64,000 nt of DNA. It comes from Pseudomonas lini. GTDB lineage: Bacteria > Pseudomonadota > Gammaproteobacteria > Pseudomonadales > Pseudomonadaceae. The DNA lies in NCBI RefSeq assembly GCF_964063345.1, contig NZ_OZ061318.1, positions 3,720,001 to 3,784,000 of the forward strand, given 5' to 3'. Of the stretch, positions 48,530 through 57,499 are shown piece by piece. The notes under the pieces are model-generated. The model did not search any database and was not told where the DNA came from. It saw only the letters and a list, made by a program, of their open reading frames with translations. The position numbers were made by a program, and so were the translations under genes. Position 1 is the first letter of the stretch, and each line of letters opens with the position of its first letter.

Positions 48530-48735
48530 GAAGATCGGCTTGTGGCCTCCGGCTGCGTTGTGAGAATAATCGTTAAGGTTGGTCTTTTGCCAACCAAAAA
48601 AGGTGAAGGCTTGATGATCGCTGCCAAAAATAAACAAATTTCAGCTATTTCTAACCTTTGTTCGACAGTCAGTCAGGTAGCGCATTATCCAAAATCACTA
48701 CATGCAGCCCTTCGCACGCCGATCAAGGATAGACC

Positions 48736-51675
48736 ATGAGCCTCCCTTCGCTTGCCGAACTGCCCAACGTACTGTTGCCATTTGTCACCCGTGCCGAGCA
48801 GTCGTTTCGTACTGCCGTCTCGGTTTTTCCCGATGATCATGGCCTGTCCGCCTGGACGCCTGAGCGCTGGGCGCAATTTTCCCGTGTCACTGCTGCCAGC
48901 GACTTTGTGATTGAACAGAGTCTGCGTGACCCTTTGATGTTGCTTGCGCTGGTGCAGTCCGGCGAACTGGACCGCGCGTTTGCGCCGGGCGAGTTGTGCG
49001 CGCAGATTGCGACGGCAGTGAGCGCCGCCGAAACCGAGGACCAGCTTGGGCGTGCCCTGCGCCGCCAGCGCGCCCGTCAGCAAGTGCGGATCATCTGGCG
49101 CGACCTGACCCGCCAGGCCGATCTGATCCAGACCTGTCGCGACCTCTCGGACATGGCCGATGCCAGCATCGATCAGGCCTATCAGTGGTTGTATCAGCGC
49201 CATTGCCAGCAGTTCGGCACGCCCACCGGGCGACGTAGCGGCGAGCCGCAGCAGATGGTCATCCTCGGCATGGGCAAGCTCGGCGCCGTGGAGCTGAATC
49301 TGTCGTCGGACATCGACCTGATTTTCGCCTACCCCGAGGGTGGCGAAACTGTCGGTGTGAAGCGATCGCTGGATAACCAGGAATTTTTCATTCGCCTCGG
49401 TCAGCGTCTTATAAAGGCCCTGGATCCGATGACCGTTGACGGTTTCGTGTTTCGCGTCGACATGCGTTTGCGCCCGTATGGTTCGTCCGGCGCGTTGGTG
49501 CTGAGCTTCAATGCACTGGAACAGTATTATCAGGATCAGGGTCGCGACTGGGAACGCTACGCGATGATCAAGTCGCGCGTGGTGGCCGGCGATCAAGTGG
49601 CGGGCGCGCAACTGCAAGAGATGCTGCGGCCGTTCGTTTACCGGCGTTACCTGGACTTCTCGGCCATCGAAGCGCTGCGCACCATGAAGCAGCTGATCCA
49701 GCAGGAAGTCCGGCGCAAGGGCATGGCCGACAACATCAAGCTGGGTTCCGGCGGCATTCGTGAAGTCGAATTTATCGCTCAGGCCTTTCAGTTGATTCAC
49801 GGTGGCCGCGACCTGAGCCTGCAGCAGCGTCCTCTATTAAAAGTACTGAGCACCCTCGAAGGTCAGGGTTACCTGCCGGCGGCGGTGGTCAGCGAATTGC
49901 GCGAAGCCTACGAATTTCTGCGTTACACCGAACACGCAATCCAGGCGATTGCCGACCGCCAGACCCAGATGCTCCCGGATGGCGAACAGGACCAGGCGCG
50001 CATTGCCTTTATGCTCGGCTTTGCCAATTGGACGGCATTCCATGAGCAGCTGATGTACTGGCGTGGCCGGGTCGCCTGGCACTTTGCTCAGGTGATCGCT
50101 GATCCCGATGAAGAGGACGGCGCCGAGAGCGAAGTGGTGGTCGGCGGCGAATGGCTGCCGCTGTGGGAAGAGGCGCAGGACGAGGAGGCCGCGTGCCGTC
50201 AGCTGGAAGAGGGTGGTTTCGCCGACGCCTCCAAGGCGCTGAAAGCCTTGGCCAGTCTGCGCGGCAGTCCACAATTGCGCGCCATGCAGCGCCTGGGGCG
50301 TGAACGCCTCGATGCTTTTATTCCTCGCTTGCTGGCTCAGGCTGTGGAGCATGCCAATCCCGATCTGGTGTTGGAGCGGGTGCTGCCGCTGGTGGAAGCC
50401 GTGGCACGTCGTTCCGCTTATCTCGTTTTATTGACCGAGAACCCCGGGGCTCTGCGCCGCTTGCTGACGCTGTGCGCCGCGAGCCCGTGGATTGCCGAAC
50501 AGATCACGCGCTTCCCGTTGCTACTCGATGAATTGCTCAACGAAGGTCGGCTGTTCAAGCCACCGCTGGCGCCGGAACTGGCGGCCGAATTGCGCGAGCG
50601 TTTGACGCGGATTCCCGAAGACGACCTCGAACAACAAATGGAAGCTTTGCGGCATTTCAAACTGGCGCACCGCTTGCGCGTCGCCGCCTCGGAAATCGCC
50701 GGCAGCCTGCCCTTGATGAAGGTCAGTGATTACCTGACCTGGCTTGCCGAAGCGATCCTCGAACAAGTGCTGGCCCTGGCCTGGCGTCAGACTGTGGCCA
50801 AGTACGGCTCGCCGCTGCGCACCGACGGTACTTTGTGCGACCCTGGTTTCATCATTGTCGGTTACGGGAAAGTCGGTGGCCTGGAATTGGGGCACAGTTC
50901 GGACCTGGATCTGGTGTTCATCCACGACGGCGATCCGCAGGCCGAAACCGACGGGCCGAAGCCTATCGACGGCGCACAGTTTTTTACCCGGCTCGGGCAG
51001 CGCATCATTCATTTGCTGACGGCGCAGACCAACTCCGGCCAGTTGTATGAAGTGGACATGCGCCTGCGACCGTCCGGTGCGTCTGGTTTGCTGGTGAGTT
51101 CCCTGGGGGCGTTTGCCCGGTATCAGGAAAACGAAGCCTGGACCTGGGAACATCAGGCGTTGGTGCGGGCGCGGGTGCTGGTGGGCAGTCAGGATGTTGG
51201 CCAGGCGTTCGAGAAAGTTCGCGCGGCGGTATTGGCCAAGTCACGGGACCTGGCGACCTTGCGCCAGGAGGTCAGCGAGATGCGCGCCAAGATGCGCGAT
51301 AATCTGGGCAGCAAGAGCACTGCGGCGGGCACGGCGGCAAATGCCTTCGAGGCCACGGCGCCGTTCGATCTCAAGCAGGACGCCGGAGGTATCGTCGATA
51401 TTGAATTTATGGTGCAATACGCGGCTCTGGCGTGGTCGCAAGCGCATCCGTCATTGCTGCGCTATACCGACAATATCCGCATTCTGGAAGGGTTGGAGGA
51501 GGTCGGGCTGATACCCGCCGAAGACGCCAGCCTGTTGCGTGAAGCCTATAAGGCTTACCGCTCCGCCGCTCACCGGGAGGCCTTGCAGAAGGACGCCGGC
51601 GTGATACCGGGCGACCAGTTCGTGGATGAACGACGGCAGGTCATGCGAATCTGGCGCGAGCTGGGGTTAAGCTGA
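48736..51675 (+). CDS. glnE: Glutamine synthetase adenylyltransferase/adenylyl-removing enzyme
   Basis: The 979-residue bifunctional enzyme adenylylates and deadenylylates GlnA under control of PII protein. Two nucleotidyltransferase domains are evident. The N-terminal one has LGMGKLGAVELNLSSDIDLI (about residues 176-195) and the C-terminal one VGYGKVGGLELGHSSDLDLV (about 709-728), each with the DXD pair. The central and C-terminal helical regions (RLGRERLDAFIPRLLAQA, KQDAGGIVDIEFMVQYAA) are typical. It is divergent from aceE with 384 bp between. Confidence 0.97.
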   Translation: MSLPSLAELPNVLLPFVTRAEQSFRTAVSVFPDDHGLSAWTPERWAQFSRVTAASDFVIEQSLRDPLMLLALVQSGELDRAFAPGELCAQIATAVSAAETEDQLGRALRRQRARQQVRIIWRDLTRQADLIQTCRDLSDMADASIDQAYQWLYQRHCQQFGTPTGRRSGEPQQMVILGMGKLGAVELNLSSDIDLIFAYPEGGETVGVKRSLDNQEFFIRLGQRLIKALDPMTVDGFVFRVDMRLRPYGSSGALVLSFNALEQYYQDQGRDWERYAMIKSRVVAGDQVAGAQLQEMLRPFVYRRYLDFSAIEALRTMKQLIQQEVRRKGMADNIKLGSGGIREVEFIAQAFQLIHGGRDLSLQQRPLLKVLSTLEGQGYLPAAVVSELREAYEFLRYTEHAIQAIADRQTQMLPDGEQDQARIAFMLGFANWTAFHEQLMYWRGRVAWHFAQVIADPDEEDGAESEVVVGGEWLPLWEEAQDEEAACRQLEEGGFADASKALKALASLRGSPQLRAMQRLGRERLDAFIPRLLAQAVEHANPDLVLERVLPLVEAVARRSAYLVLLTENPGALRRLLTLCAASPWIAEQITRFPLLLDELLNEGRLFKPPLAPELAAELRERLTRIPEDDLEQQMEALRHFKLAHRLRVAASEIAGSLPLMKVSDYLTWLAEAILEQVLALAWRQTVAKYGSPLRTDGTLCDPGFIIVGYGKVGGLELGHSSDLDLVFIHDGDPQAETDGPKPIDGAQFFTRLGQRIIHLLTAQTNSGQLYEVDMRLRPSGASGLLVSSLGAFARYQENEAWTWEHQALVRARVLVGSQDVGQAFEKVRAAVLAKSRDLATLRQEVSEMRAKMRDNLGSKSTAAGTAANAFEATAPFDLKQDAGGIVDIEFMVQYAALAWSQAHPSLLRYTDNIRILEGLEEVGLIPAEDASLLREAYKAYRSAAHREALQKDAGVIPGDQFVDERRQVMRIWRELGLS

Positions 51676-51694
51676 AACGGCAACGAGATTCAAA

Positions 51695-51842
51695 TGTGGG
51701 AGCGAGCCTTTGTGGCGAGGGAGCTTGCTCCCGCTGGAGTGCGAAGCGCTCCCAAGTCAGCTTGTGCGGTCTGTCAGTGAGAATGCGGTGGCAAGTTTTG
51801 GGGCTGCTACGCAGCCCAGCGGGAGCAAGCTCCCTCGCCACA
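51695..51842. repeat. REP cluster (truncated GGGAGCGAGC unit fused to GTGGCGAGGGAG pair)
   Basis: TGTGGGAGCGAGCC breaks off directly into a TGTGGCGAGGGAGCTTGCTC unit. An inverted GTGGCGAGGG-type partner ends at 51842. It occupies half of the 316-bp gap between glnE and waaF; the rest shows only a short inverted repeat (CCGACGAGCCC/ GGCTCGTC near 51880-51905) that could be a weak terminator. Confidence 0.82.
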
Positions 51843-51991
51843 GAGGCTTATGCTGATTGACATGAATGTGTATTAACTTGATCCGACGAGCCCCAATCGG
51901 CTCGTCCAAATGACCTGACGGTTCACCCCGAAGGTGCTGGATTCTCGAGGCGGGGAGGCGTATGCCTCCCCGGCTCGTTTATGGAAACCAC

Positions 51992-53026
51992 ATGAAAATT
52001 CTGATCGTTGGGCCCAGTTGGGTCGGTGACATGGTGATGGCGCAGACACTGTTTCAGTGTCTCAAACAGCGCCACCCGCAGTGCGAAATCGACGTGCTGG
52101 CCCCCGAGTGGAGCCGGCCGATTCTCGAGCGCATGCCCGAAGTGCGCCAGGCCTTGAGCTTCCCGCTCGGCCACGGCGTGCTGGAGCTGGCGACGCGTCG
52201 GCGCATCGGTAAATCCCTGGCCGGTCAATATGACCAGGCCATCCTGCTGCCCAATTCTCTGAAGTCGGCACTGGTACCGTTTTTTGCCGGTATCCCGAAA
52301 CGCACCGGCTGGCGTGGCGAATTCCGCTATGGCCTGCTCAATGATGTGCGCACGCTCGACAAAGAACGTTACCCGCTGATGATCGAGCGCTTCATGGCCC
52401 TGGCCTTTGAGCCCGGTGCCGAGTTGCCGAAACCGTATCCGCGGCCGAGCCTGCAAATCGACCCGGTGACCCGTGACGGCGCACTGGCCAAATTCGGTCT
52501 TGCCCTCGACCGCCCGGTGTTGGCGCTGTGCCCCGGCGCCGAATTCGGCGAGTCCAAGCGCTGGCCTTCCGAGCACTACGCCAAGGTCGCCGAAGCGAAA
52601 ATCCGTGAAGGCTGGCAGGTATGGCTGTTCGGCTCGAAAAACGATCACGCGGTGGGCGAAGACATTCGCGCGCGGCTGATTCCCGGTCTGCGTGAAGAAT
52701 CGGTGAACCTCAGTGGCGATACGTCCCTGGCCGAGGCCATCGATCTGCTGTCCTGCGCTGACGCGGTGGTCTCCAACGACTCCGGCCTGATGCACGTGGC
52801 CGCTGCGCTGAACCGCCCGTTGGTGGCGGTGTACGGCTCGACTTCGCCGGGTTTCACACCACCATTGGCCGAGCACGTCGAAATCGTGCGCCTGGGCATC
52901 GAATGCAGTCCGTGCTTCGATCGTACCTGCCGTTTCGGTCATTACAATTGCTTGCGCCAGCTCATGCCGAAAGCGGTGAACGAAGCCTTGCAGCGGTTGC
53001 TGGGCACTGTGGTCGAGGTCAAATAG
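51992..53026 (+). CDS. waaF: ADP-heptose:LPS heptosyltransferase II
   Basis: The 344-residue GT9 enzyme adds the second heptose to the LPS inner core. MKILIVGPSWVGDMVMAQTL is the family N-terminus, KRTGWRGEFRYGLLND follows, and the nucleotide-sugar motif appears as LCPGAEFGESKRWPSEHYAK, with VVSNDSGLMHVAAALNRPLV near the C-terminus. The start ATG 51992 is chosen over an in-frame ATG ten codons upstream. It is the first gene of the core operon. Confidence 0.96.
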   Translation: MKILIVGPSWVGDMVMAQTLFQCLKQRHPQCEIDVLAPEWSRPILERMPEVRQALSFPLGHGVLELATRRRIGKSLAGQYDQAILLPNSLKSALVPFFAGIPKRTGWRGEFRYGLLNDVRTLDKERYPLMIERFMALAFEPGAELPKPYPRPSLQIDPVTRDGALAKFGLALDRPVLALCPGAEFGESKRWPSEHYAKVAEAKIREGWQVWLFGSKNDHAVGEDIRARLIPGLREESVNLSGDTSLAEAIDLLSCADAVVSNDSGLMHVAAALNRPLVAVYGSTSPGFTPPLAEHVEIVRLGIECSPCFDRTCRFGHYNCLRQLMPKAVNEALQRLLGTVVEVK

Positions 53027-53027
53027 T

Positions 53028-54089
53028 TTGCGGGTACTGTTGATCAAGACTTCTTCGCTGGGCGACGTGATTCACGCGTTGCCAGCGTTGACCGACGCGG
53101 CGCGGGCGATCCCCGGCATCACGTTCGACTGGGTGGTGGAAGAAGGCTTCGCCGAAATTCCGACCTGGCACCCGGCCGTGGGCAAGGTGATTCCGGTGGC
53201 GATCCGTCGCTGGCGCAAGAACATCTGGCAGACCATCAAGAGTGGCGAGTGGAAGCGCTTCAAGCAAAGCATTCGCGCGACCAAATATGACTTGGTGATC
53301 GATGCCCAAGGCCTGCTGAAAAGTGCCTTGCTGACCCGCTATGCCAAAGCTCCGGTGGCCGGGCTGGACAAGAACTCGGCCCGCGAACCGATCGCCGCGC
53401 ATTTCTACTCCCGACGTCTGGCCGTGGCCCGTGGGCAGCACGCGGTAGAGCGAGTGCGTCAGCTGTTCGCGGTCGCATTGGGTTACGACCTGCCAAAAGG
53501 GTTGGGCGACTATGGCCTGAACGTCGAGAGACTGGTGGAGTTGCCGCGCAAGAATCCGTACGTGGTGTTTCTCCATGGCACCACTTGGGACACCAAGCAC
53601 TGGCCCGAAGCCTATTGGCGCGAGTTGGCCGAGCGGGTGGGTTACCTCGGTGTGGCGGTGAAGCTGCCGTGGGGTAATCCGGTCGAAAAGGCCCGCGCCG
53701 AACGCATCGGCAAAGACATGAAGCACGTCGAAGTGCTGCCCAAGCTGAACCTGGCGGGCGTCGGCAAAGTCCTGGCCGGAGCGCAAGCCTGCGTGGCGGT
53801 GGACACCGGTCTCGGTCACCTCGCTGCGGCGCTGGACGTGCCGACTCTGTCGCTGTTTGGCCCGACCAACCCGGGCCTGACCGGCGCGTACGGCAAGTCG
53901 CAGATTCACATGGCCAGCGACTTTCCCTGCGCACCGTGCCTACAAAAGAAATGCACCTATCAACCGACAGCCGACGATGCCCGTCGGTTCGACCTGAAAC
54001 GCGAGTGGCCCCTGTGCTTCACGCGTCTGAATCCCGAGCGTGTCGCGAGCCGACTGAGCACGTTGTTACTGGCTGAGGAGCTGCGCTGA
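53028..54089 (+). CDS. waaC: ADP-heptose:LPS heptosyltransferase I
   Basis: The 353-residue GT9 enzyme adds the first heptose to Kdo. It begins at TTG 53028-53030 (MRVLLIKTSSLGDVIHALPA), one base after the waaF stop, so translation is likely coupled. VVFLHGTTWDTKHWPEAYWR and VAVDTGLGHLAAALDVPTLS, FGPTNPGLTGAYG are the GT9 hallmarks. Its stop overlaps the waaG start by one base. Confidence 0.96.
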   Translation: MRVLLIKTSSLGDVIHALPALTDAARAIPGITFDWVVEEGFAEIPTWHPAVGKVIPVAIRRWRKNIWQTIKSGEWKRFKQSIRATKYDLVIDAQGLLKSALLTRYAKAPVAGLDKNSAREPIAAHFYSRRLAVARGQHAVERVRQLFAVALGYDLPKGLGDYGLNVERLVELPRKNPYVVFLHGTTWDTKHWPEAYWRELAERVGYLGVAVKLPWGNPVEKARAERIGKDMKHVEVLPKLNLAGVGKVLAGAQACVAVDTGLGHLAAALDVPTLSLFGPTNPGLTGAYGKSQIHMASDFPCAPCLQKKCTYQPTADDARRFDLKREWPLCFTRLNPERVASRLSTLLLAEELR

Positions 54090-55210
54090 TGCAATTGGCA
54101 TTTGTCCTGTACAAATATTTTCCGTTTGGTGGCTTGCAGCGCGATTTCATGCGCATCGCCCTCGAATGCCAGCAGCGCGGCCATCAGATTCGCGTCTATA
54201 CGCTGATCTGGGAAGGCGATATTCCGCCGGGTTTCGAAGTGCTGGTGGCACCGGTCAAGGCGTTCTTCAATCATCGGCGCAACGAAAAGCTCACCGAATG
54301 GATGGAGGCCGATCTGGCCAAGCGTCCGGTGGATCGCCTGATCGGTTTCAACAAGATGCCGGGCCTGGACGTTTACTACGCCGCCGATGGCTGCTTTGAA
54401 GATAAGGCGCAGAACCTGCGCAACTCGCTGTACCGTCGTTGGGGCCGCTACCGGCACTTCGCCGAGTACGAGCGCGCGGTGTTCGCCAAGGATGCCAAGA
54501 CCGAAGTGCTGATGATTTCCGAAGTGCAGCAGCCGCTGTTCATCAAGCATTACGACACGCCGCTTGCGCGCTTTCATTTACTGCCGCCGGGTATCTCTCA
54601 GGACCGTCGCGCACCGGCCAATGCCGCCGAGATCCGTGCCGATTTTCGTCGCGAGTTCAACCTGAAAGATGATGAACTGCTGCTGGTGCAGATCGGCTCC
54701 GGGTTCAAGACCAAAGGCGTGGACCGCAGTCTCAAGGCGCTGGCTGCCTTGCCCACCGAACTGAAAAAGCGCACCCGGCTGTTTGTAATTGGCCAGGATG
54801 ACCCCAAAGTATTCCAGTTGCAGAGCGCCACATTGGGGCTCGGCGACAACGTGCAGTTCCTCAAGGGCCGCAGCGATATCCCGCGTTTCCTGCTCGGTGC
54901 CGATCTGTTGATCCACCCGGCGTACAACGAAAACACCGGGACGGTGCTGCTTGAAGCCGTGGTGGCTGGTTTGCCGGTGCTGGTGAGCGCGGTGTGCGGG
55001 TACGCTCATTACATCGCCGAGGCCGACGCGGGCCTGGTGCTGGACGAGCCCTTCGATCAGGCGCAACTGACGCAGTACCTGACCGGCATGTTGAACGACG
55101 CAAATGCACGGGCGGCCTGGAGCCGCAACGGTCTGGCTTTCGCCGCGACGGCCGACCTCTACAGCATGCCGCAGCACGCGGCCGATGTGATTCTGGCGGA
55201 GCACGCTTAA
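54089..55210 (+). CDS. waaG: LPS core glucosyltransferase I
   Basis: The 373-residue GT4 enzyme (GT-B fold) transfers a hexose to heptose II. MQLAFVLYKYFPFGGLQRDF, IGFNKMPGLDVYYAADGCFE and the nucleotide-binding HPAYNENTGTVLLEAVVAGL (EX7E-type) are clear. In Pseudomonas the sugar is attached by WaaG as the first outer-core residue. It overlaps both neighbours by a single base. Confidence 0.96.
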   Translation: MQLAFVLYKYFPFGGLQRDFMRIALECQQRGHQIRVYTLIWEGDIPPGFEVLVAPVKAFFNHRRNEKLTEWMEADLAKRPVDRLIGFNKMPGLDVYYAADGCFEDKAQNLRNSLYRRWGRYRHFAEYERAVFAKDAKTEVLMISEVQQPLFIKHYDTPLARFHLLPPGISQDRRAPANAAEIRADFRREFNLKDDELLLVQIGSGFKTKGVDRSLKALAALPTELKKRTRLFVIGQDDPKVFQLQSATLGLGDNVQFLKGRSDIPRFLLGADLLIHPAYNENTGTVLLEAVVAGLPVLVSAVCGYAHYIAEADAGLVLDEPFDQAQLTQYLTGMLNDANARAAWSRNGLAFAATADLYSMPQHAADVILAEHA

Positions 55211-56016
55211 TGAAGTTGATGCTGGCTGAACCGTTCAAAAGCCTCTGGGCCGGACGCGATCCGTTCGCCGAAGTCGAGGGCCTCAAGGGCGAGGTGTACC
55301 GCGAGCTTGAAGCGCGCCGGACACTGCGTACAGAAGTGGACGGTCACGGGTTCTTCGTGAAAATCCACCGTGGCATCGGCTGGGGTGAGATCTTCAAAAA
55401 CTTGCTGACCGCCAAGTTGCCAGTGCTTGGCGCGGGCCAGGAGTGGAAGGCCATTCAGCGCCTGCAAGAAGTCGGTGTGCCGACCATGACCGCTGTGGCC
55501 TACGGCGAAAAGGGCAGCAACCCGGCGGACCAGCATTCGTTCATCGTCACTGAAGAGTTGGCGCCCACCGTCAGCCTCGAAGATTTCAGCATTGACTGGG
55601 TCAAGCAGCCGCCCGAGCCCAAACTCAAACGCGCCTTGATCGCCGAAGTCGCACGCATGACCGGCATGATGCACCGCGCCGGGGTCAACCACCGCGACTG
55701 CTATATCTGTCATTTTCTACTGCACACCGACAAACCGGTGACAGCCGACGACTTCAAGCTCTCGGTGATCGATCTGCACCGTGCTCAGACCCGTCCGACG
55801 ATTACCCAGCGCTGGCGCAACAAGGACTTGGCGGCGCTGTATTTTTCGGCGCTCGACATCGGCCTGACTCGTCGCGACAAACTTCGCTTCCTCAAGGGTT
55901 ACTTCCAGCAGCCCCTGCGCCAGATACTGGCTGAAGAAGCGGGACTGCTGGCATGGCTCGAAGGCAAGGCCAACAAGCTCTACGAGCGTAAGCAGCGATA
56001 CGGGGACGCGCTCTGA
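55210..56016 (+). CDS. waaP: LPS core heptose I kinase
   Basis: The 268-residue kinase-fold enzyme phosphorylates heptose I, essential for outer membrane integrity in P. aeruginosa. MKLMLAEPFKSLWAGRDPF is the N-terminus. VKIHRGIGWGEIFKNLLTAK, the catalytic loop HRDCYICHFLL and the metal-binding VIDLHRAQ are conserved. The start overlaps the waaG stop as TAATG. A longer frame into waaG is a shadow. Confidence 0.96.
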   Translation: MKLMLAEPFKSLWAGRDPFAEVEGLKGEVYRELEARRTLRTEVDGHGFFVKIHRGIGWGEIFKNLLTAKLPVLGAGQEWKAIQRLQEVGVPTMTAVAYGEKGSNPADQHSFIVTEELAPTVSLEDFSIDWVKQPPEPKLKRALIAEVARMTGMMHRAGVNHRDCYICHFLLHTDKPVTADDFKLSVIDLHRAQTRPTITQRWRNKDLAALYFSALDIGLTRRDKLRFLKGYFQQPLRQILAEEAGLLAWLEGKANKLYERKQRYGDAL

Positions 56017-56750
56017 TGTCGGGTTGGACACTGGAACCTGCTTACAGCGATCTGGCAGAAGACTTCGGCAGTCTTGACGCGGTGTTCGCGCTCAAGGGCG
56101 AACGACTGACCCACGATCCACTGTCCGAGGTCATTCGCGTCCAGCGCAACGGCGTCAACTATTACGTCAAGCGCTACGTCGGCGCCGGCAAAGGCCTGCG
56201 CCGTTACCTGGGCAAGCCGCGGGTGAAGGCCGAGTGGCAGAACCTCAAGCGTTTCGCCAAATGGGGCATTCCTACCGCCGAAGTTGTGGCCTGGGGGCTG
56301 GAACGGCGCGGCGTGGCATATGACCGTGGGGCAATGATCACGCGCGAACTGCCTCATACCGAAGATTTGTCGGCCCTGGCTGACCGGCATGATCCGAAAC
56401 TGGCGGACCGCGCCTGGGTCGACAACATCAGTCGACAGTTGGCGGGCTATACCCGGACCATGCACGACCACCGTTTTACCCATAACGATTTGAAGTGGCG
56501 CAACCTGCTGATCGATGATGAGGCGCGGCTGTTTCTGATCGACTGCCCCAACGGTGATTTCTGGCGCGGCTTCTGGCTCAAGTACCGGATCACCAAAGAC
56601 CTGGCTTGCCTGGACAAAGTTGCCAAATATCACCTGTCGGCCACCCAGCGTCTGCGCTTCTACCTGCAATACCGCCAATGCACCCGGCTCAATGCCGTCG
56701 ACAAGAAGCGGATTCGGCACGTGGTGAGATTTTTTGAGGGACGGGAATGA
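56016..56750 (+). CDS. wapP: LPS core kinase, WapP-like (InaA family)
   Basis: The 244-residue kinase-fold protein has the catalytic loop FTHNDLKWRNLLID with the Asp and Asn present, and the Mg-binding FLIDCPNGDF. It lies directly after waaP, as wapP does in P. aeruginosa, and is probably a heptose kinase. Its ATG overlaps the waaP stop (TGATG) and its stop overlaps the next gene by 4 bp. Confidence 0.85.
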   Translation: MSGWTLEPAYSDLAEDFGSLDAVFALKGERLTHDPLSEVIRVQRNGVNYYVKRYVGAGKGLRRYLGKPRVKAEWQNLKRFAKWGIPTAEVVAWGLERRGVAYDRGAMITRELPHTEDLSALADRHDPKLADRAWVDNISRQLAGYTRTMHDHRFTHNDLKWRNLLIDDEARLFLIDCPNGDFWRGFWLKYRITKDLACLDKVAKYHLSATQRLRFYLQYRQCTRLNAVDKKRIRHVVRFFEGRE

Positions 56751-57499
56751 CTGATTTTCTGGCTGCTGAAGATCGTGCGCTGCTTGAGCGTCATGGCCTC
56801 GGCACCTTCGACGCGCTCTGGGCCAAACAGCTCGAAGCCGTGGACAAACCCAACACTGGTCGGGGTGGCTGGAGCAGTGTGTTTCGGCTGGAACTGGAAG
56901 GTCATAGCTATTACCTCAAACGCCAGAGCAACTACCTGACACGCACATTGCATTCGCCCTTTGGCGAGCCGAGTTTTGCCCGTGAGTTTCGCAACATCAG
57001 TCGTTATCAGAAACTGGGTATACCGGCGCTGCAGGCGGCGTTTTTCGGTGAGCGCAAAGTCGACGGCGAAGTCCGGGCGATTCTGCTGACCCGCGCGCTG
57101 GACGGTTGGGATGATCTGGATTCGCTGTTGCAGCGCTGGTCCGACCTTGGCGCGGCGCAGCATTCGGCGATTCTGAAAGCCTGTGGGCAACTGGCGCGAC
57201 GCCTGCACGAAGTGCATCAACTCCACGGTTGCTTCTATCCCAAGCACATTTTTCTCCAGGCCACCGGTGATGGTTATCAGGCTCGGTTGATTGATCTGGA
57301 AAAAACTCGCCCGCTGTTCTTTGGTCAACGTGATCGGGTCAAGGACCTGGACCCATTGCTGCGTCGGGCGCCGGAATGGAGCGAAAGTCAGCTGCGAGAG
57401 CTGTTGGCAGTTTATCTGGATCAGCCATTGAGCAGTTCGCTGGTGGACAGTTGGGTATCGCGCCTGAGTGCGCGGCGCAGTCACAAGGAGGCGCGTTGA
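56747..57499 (+). CDS. wapQ: LPS core kinase-like protein, WapQ-like
   Basis: The 250-residue protein belongs to the InaA/WapQ kinase-like family (WSSVFRLELEGHSYYLKRQS with the nucleotide-binding Lys). The catalytic loop reads LHGCFYPKHIFL, with Cys where an active kinase has Asp, and the metal motif is LIDLEKTRP. WapQ of P. aeruginosa has been proposed as a heptose kinase. Whether this copy is active cannot be told. It overlaps both neighbours. Confidence 0.82.
   Translation: MTDFLAAEDRALLERHGLGTFDALWAKQLEAVDKPNTGRGGWSSVFRLELEGHSYYLKRQSNYLTRTLHSPFGEPSFAREFRNISRYQKLGIPALQAAFFGERKVDGEVRAILLTRALDGWDDLDSLLQRWSDLGAAQHSAILKACGQLARRLHEVHQLHGCFYPKHIFLQATGDGYQARLIDLEKTRPLFFGQRDRVKDLDPLLRRAPEWSESQLRELLAVYLDQPLSSSLVDSWVSRLSARRSHKEAR

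Noticed and set aside
48352..48735. Possible pdhR or other regulator gene beside aceE
   Set aside because: No open frame with helix-turn-helix features exists in the gap; only operators are seen.
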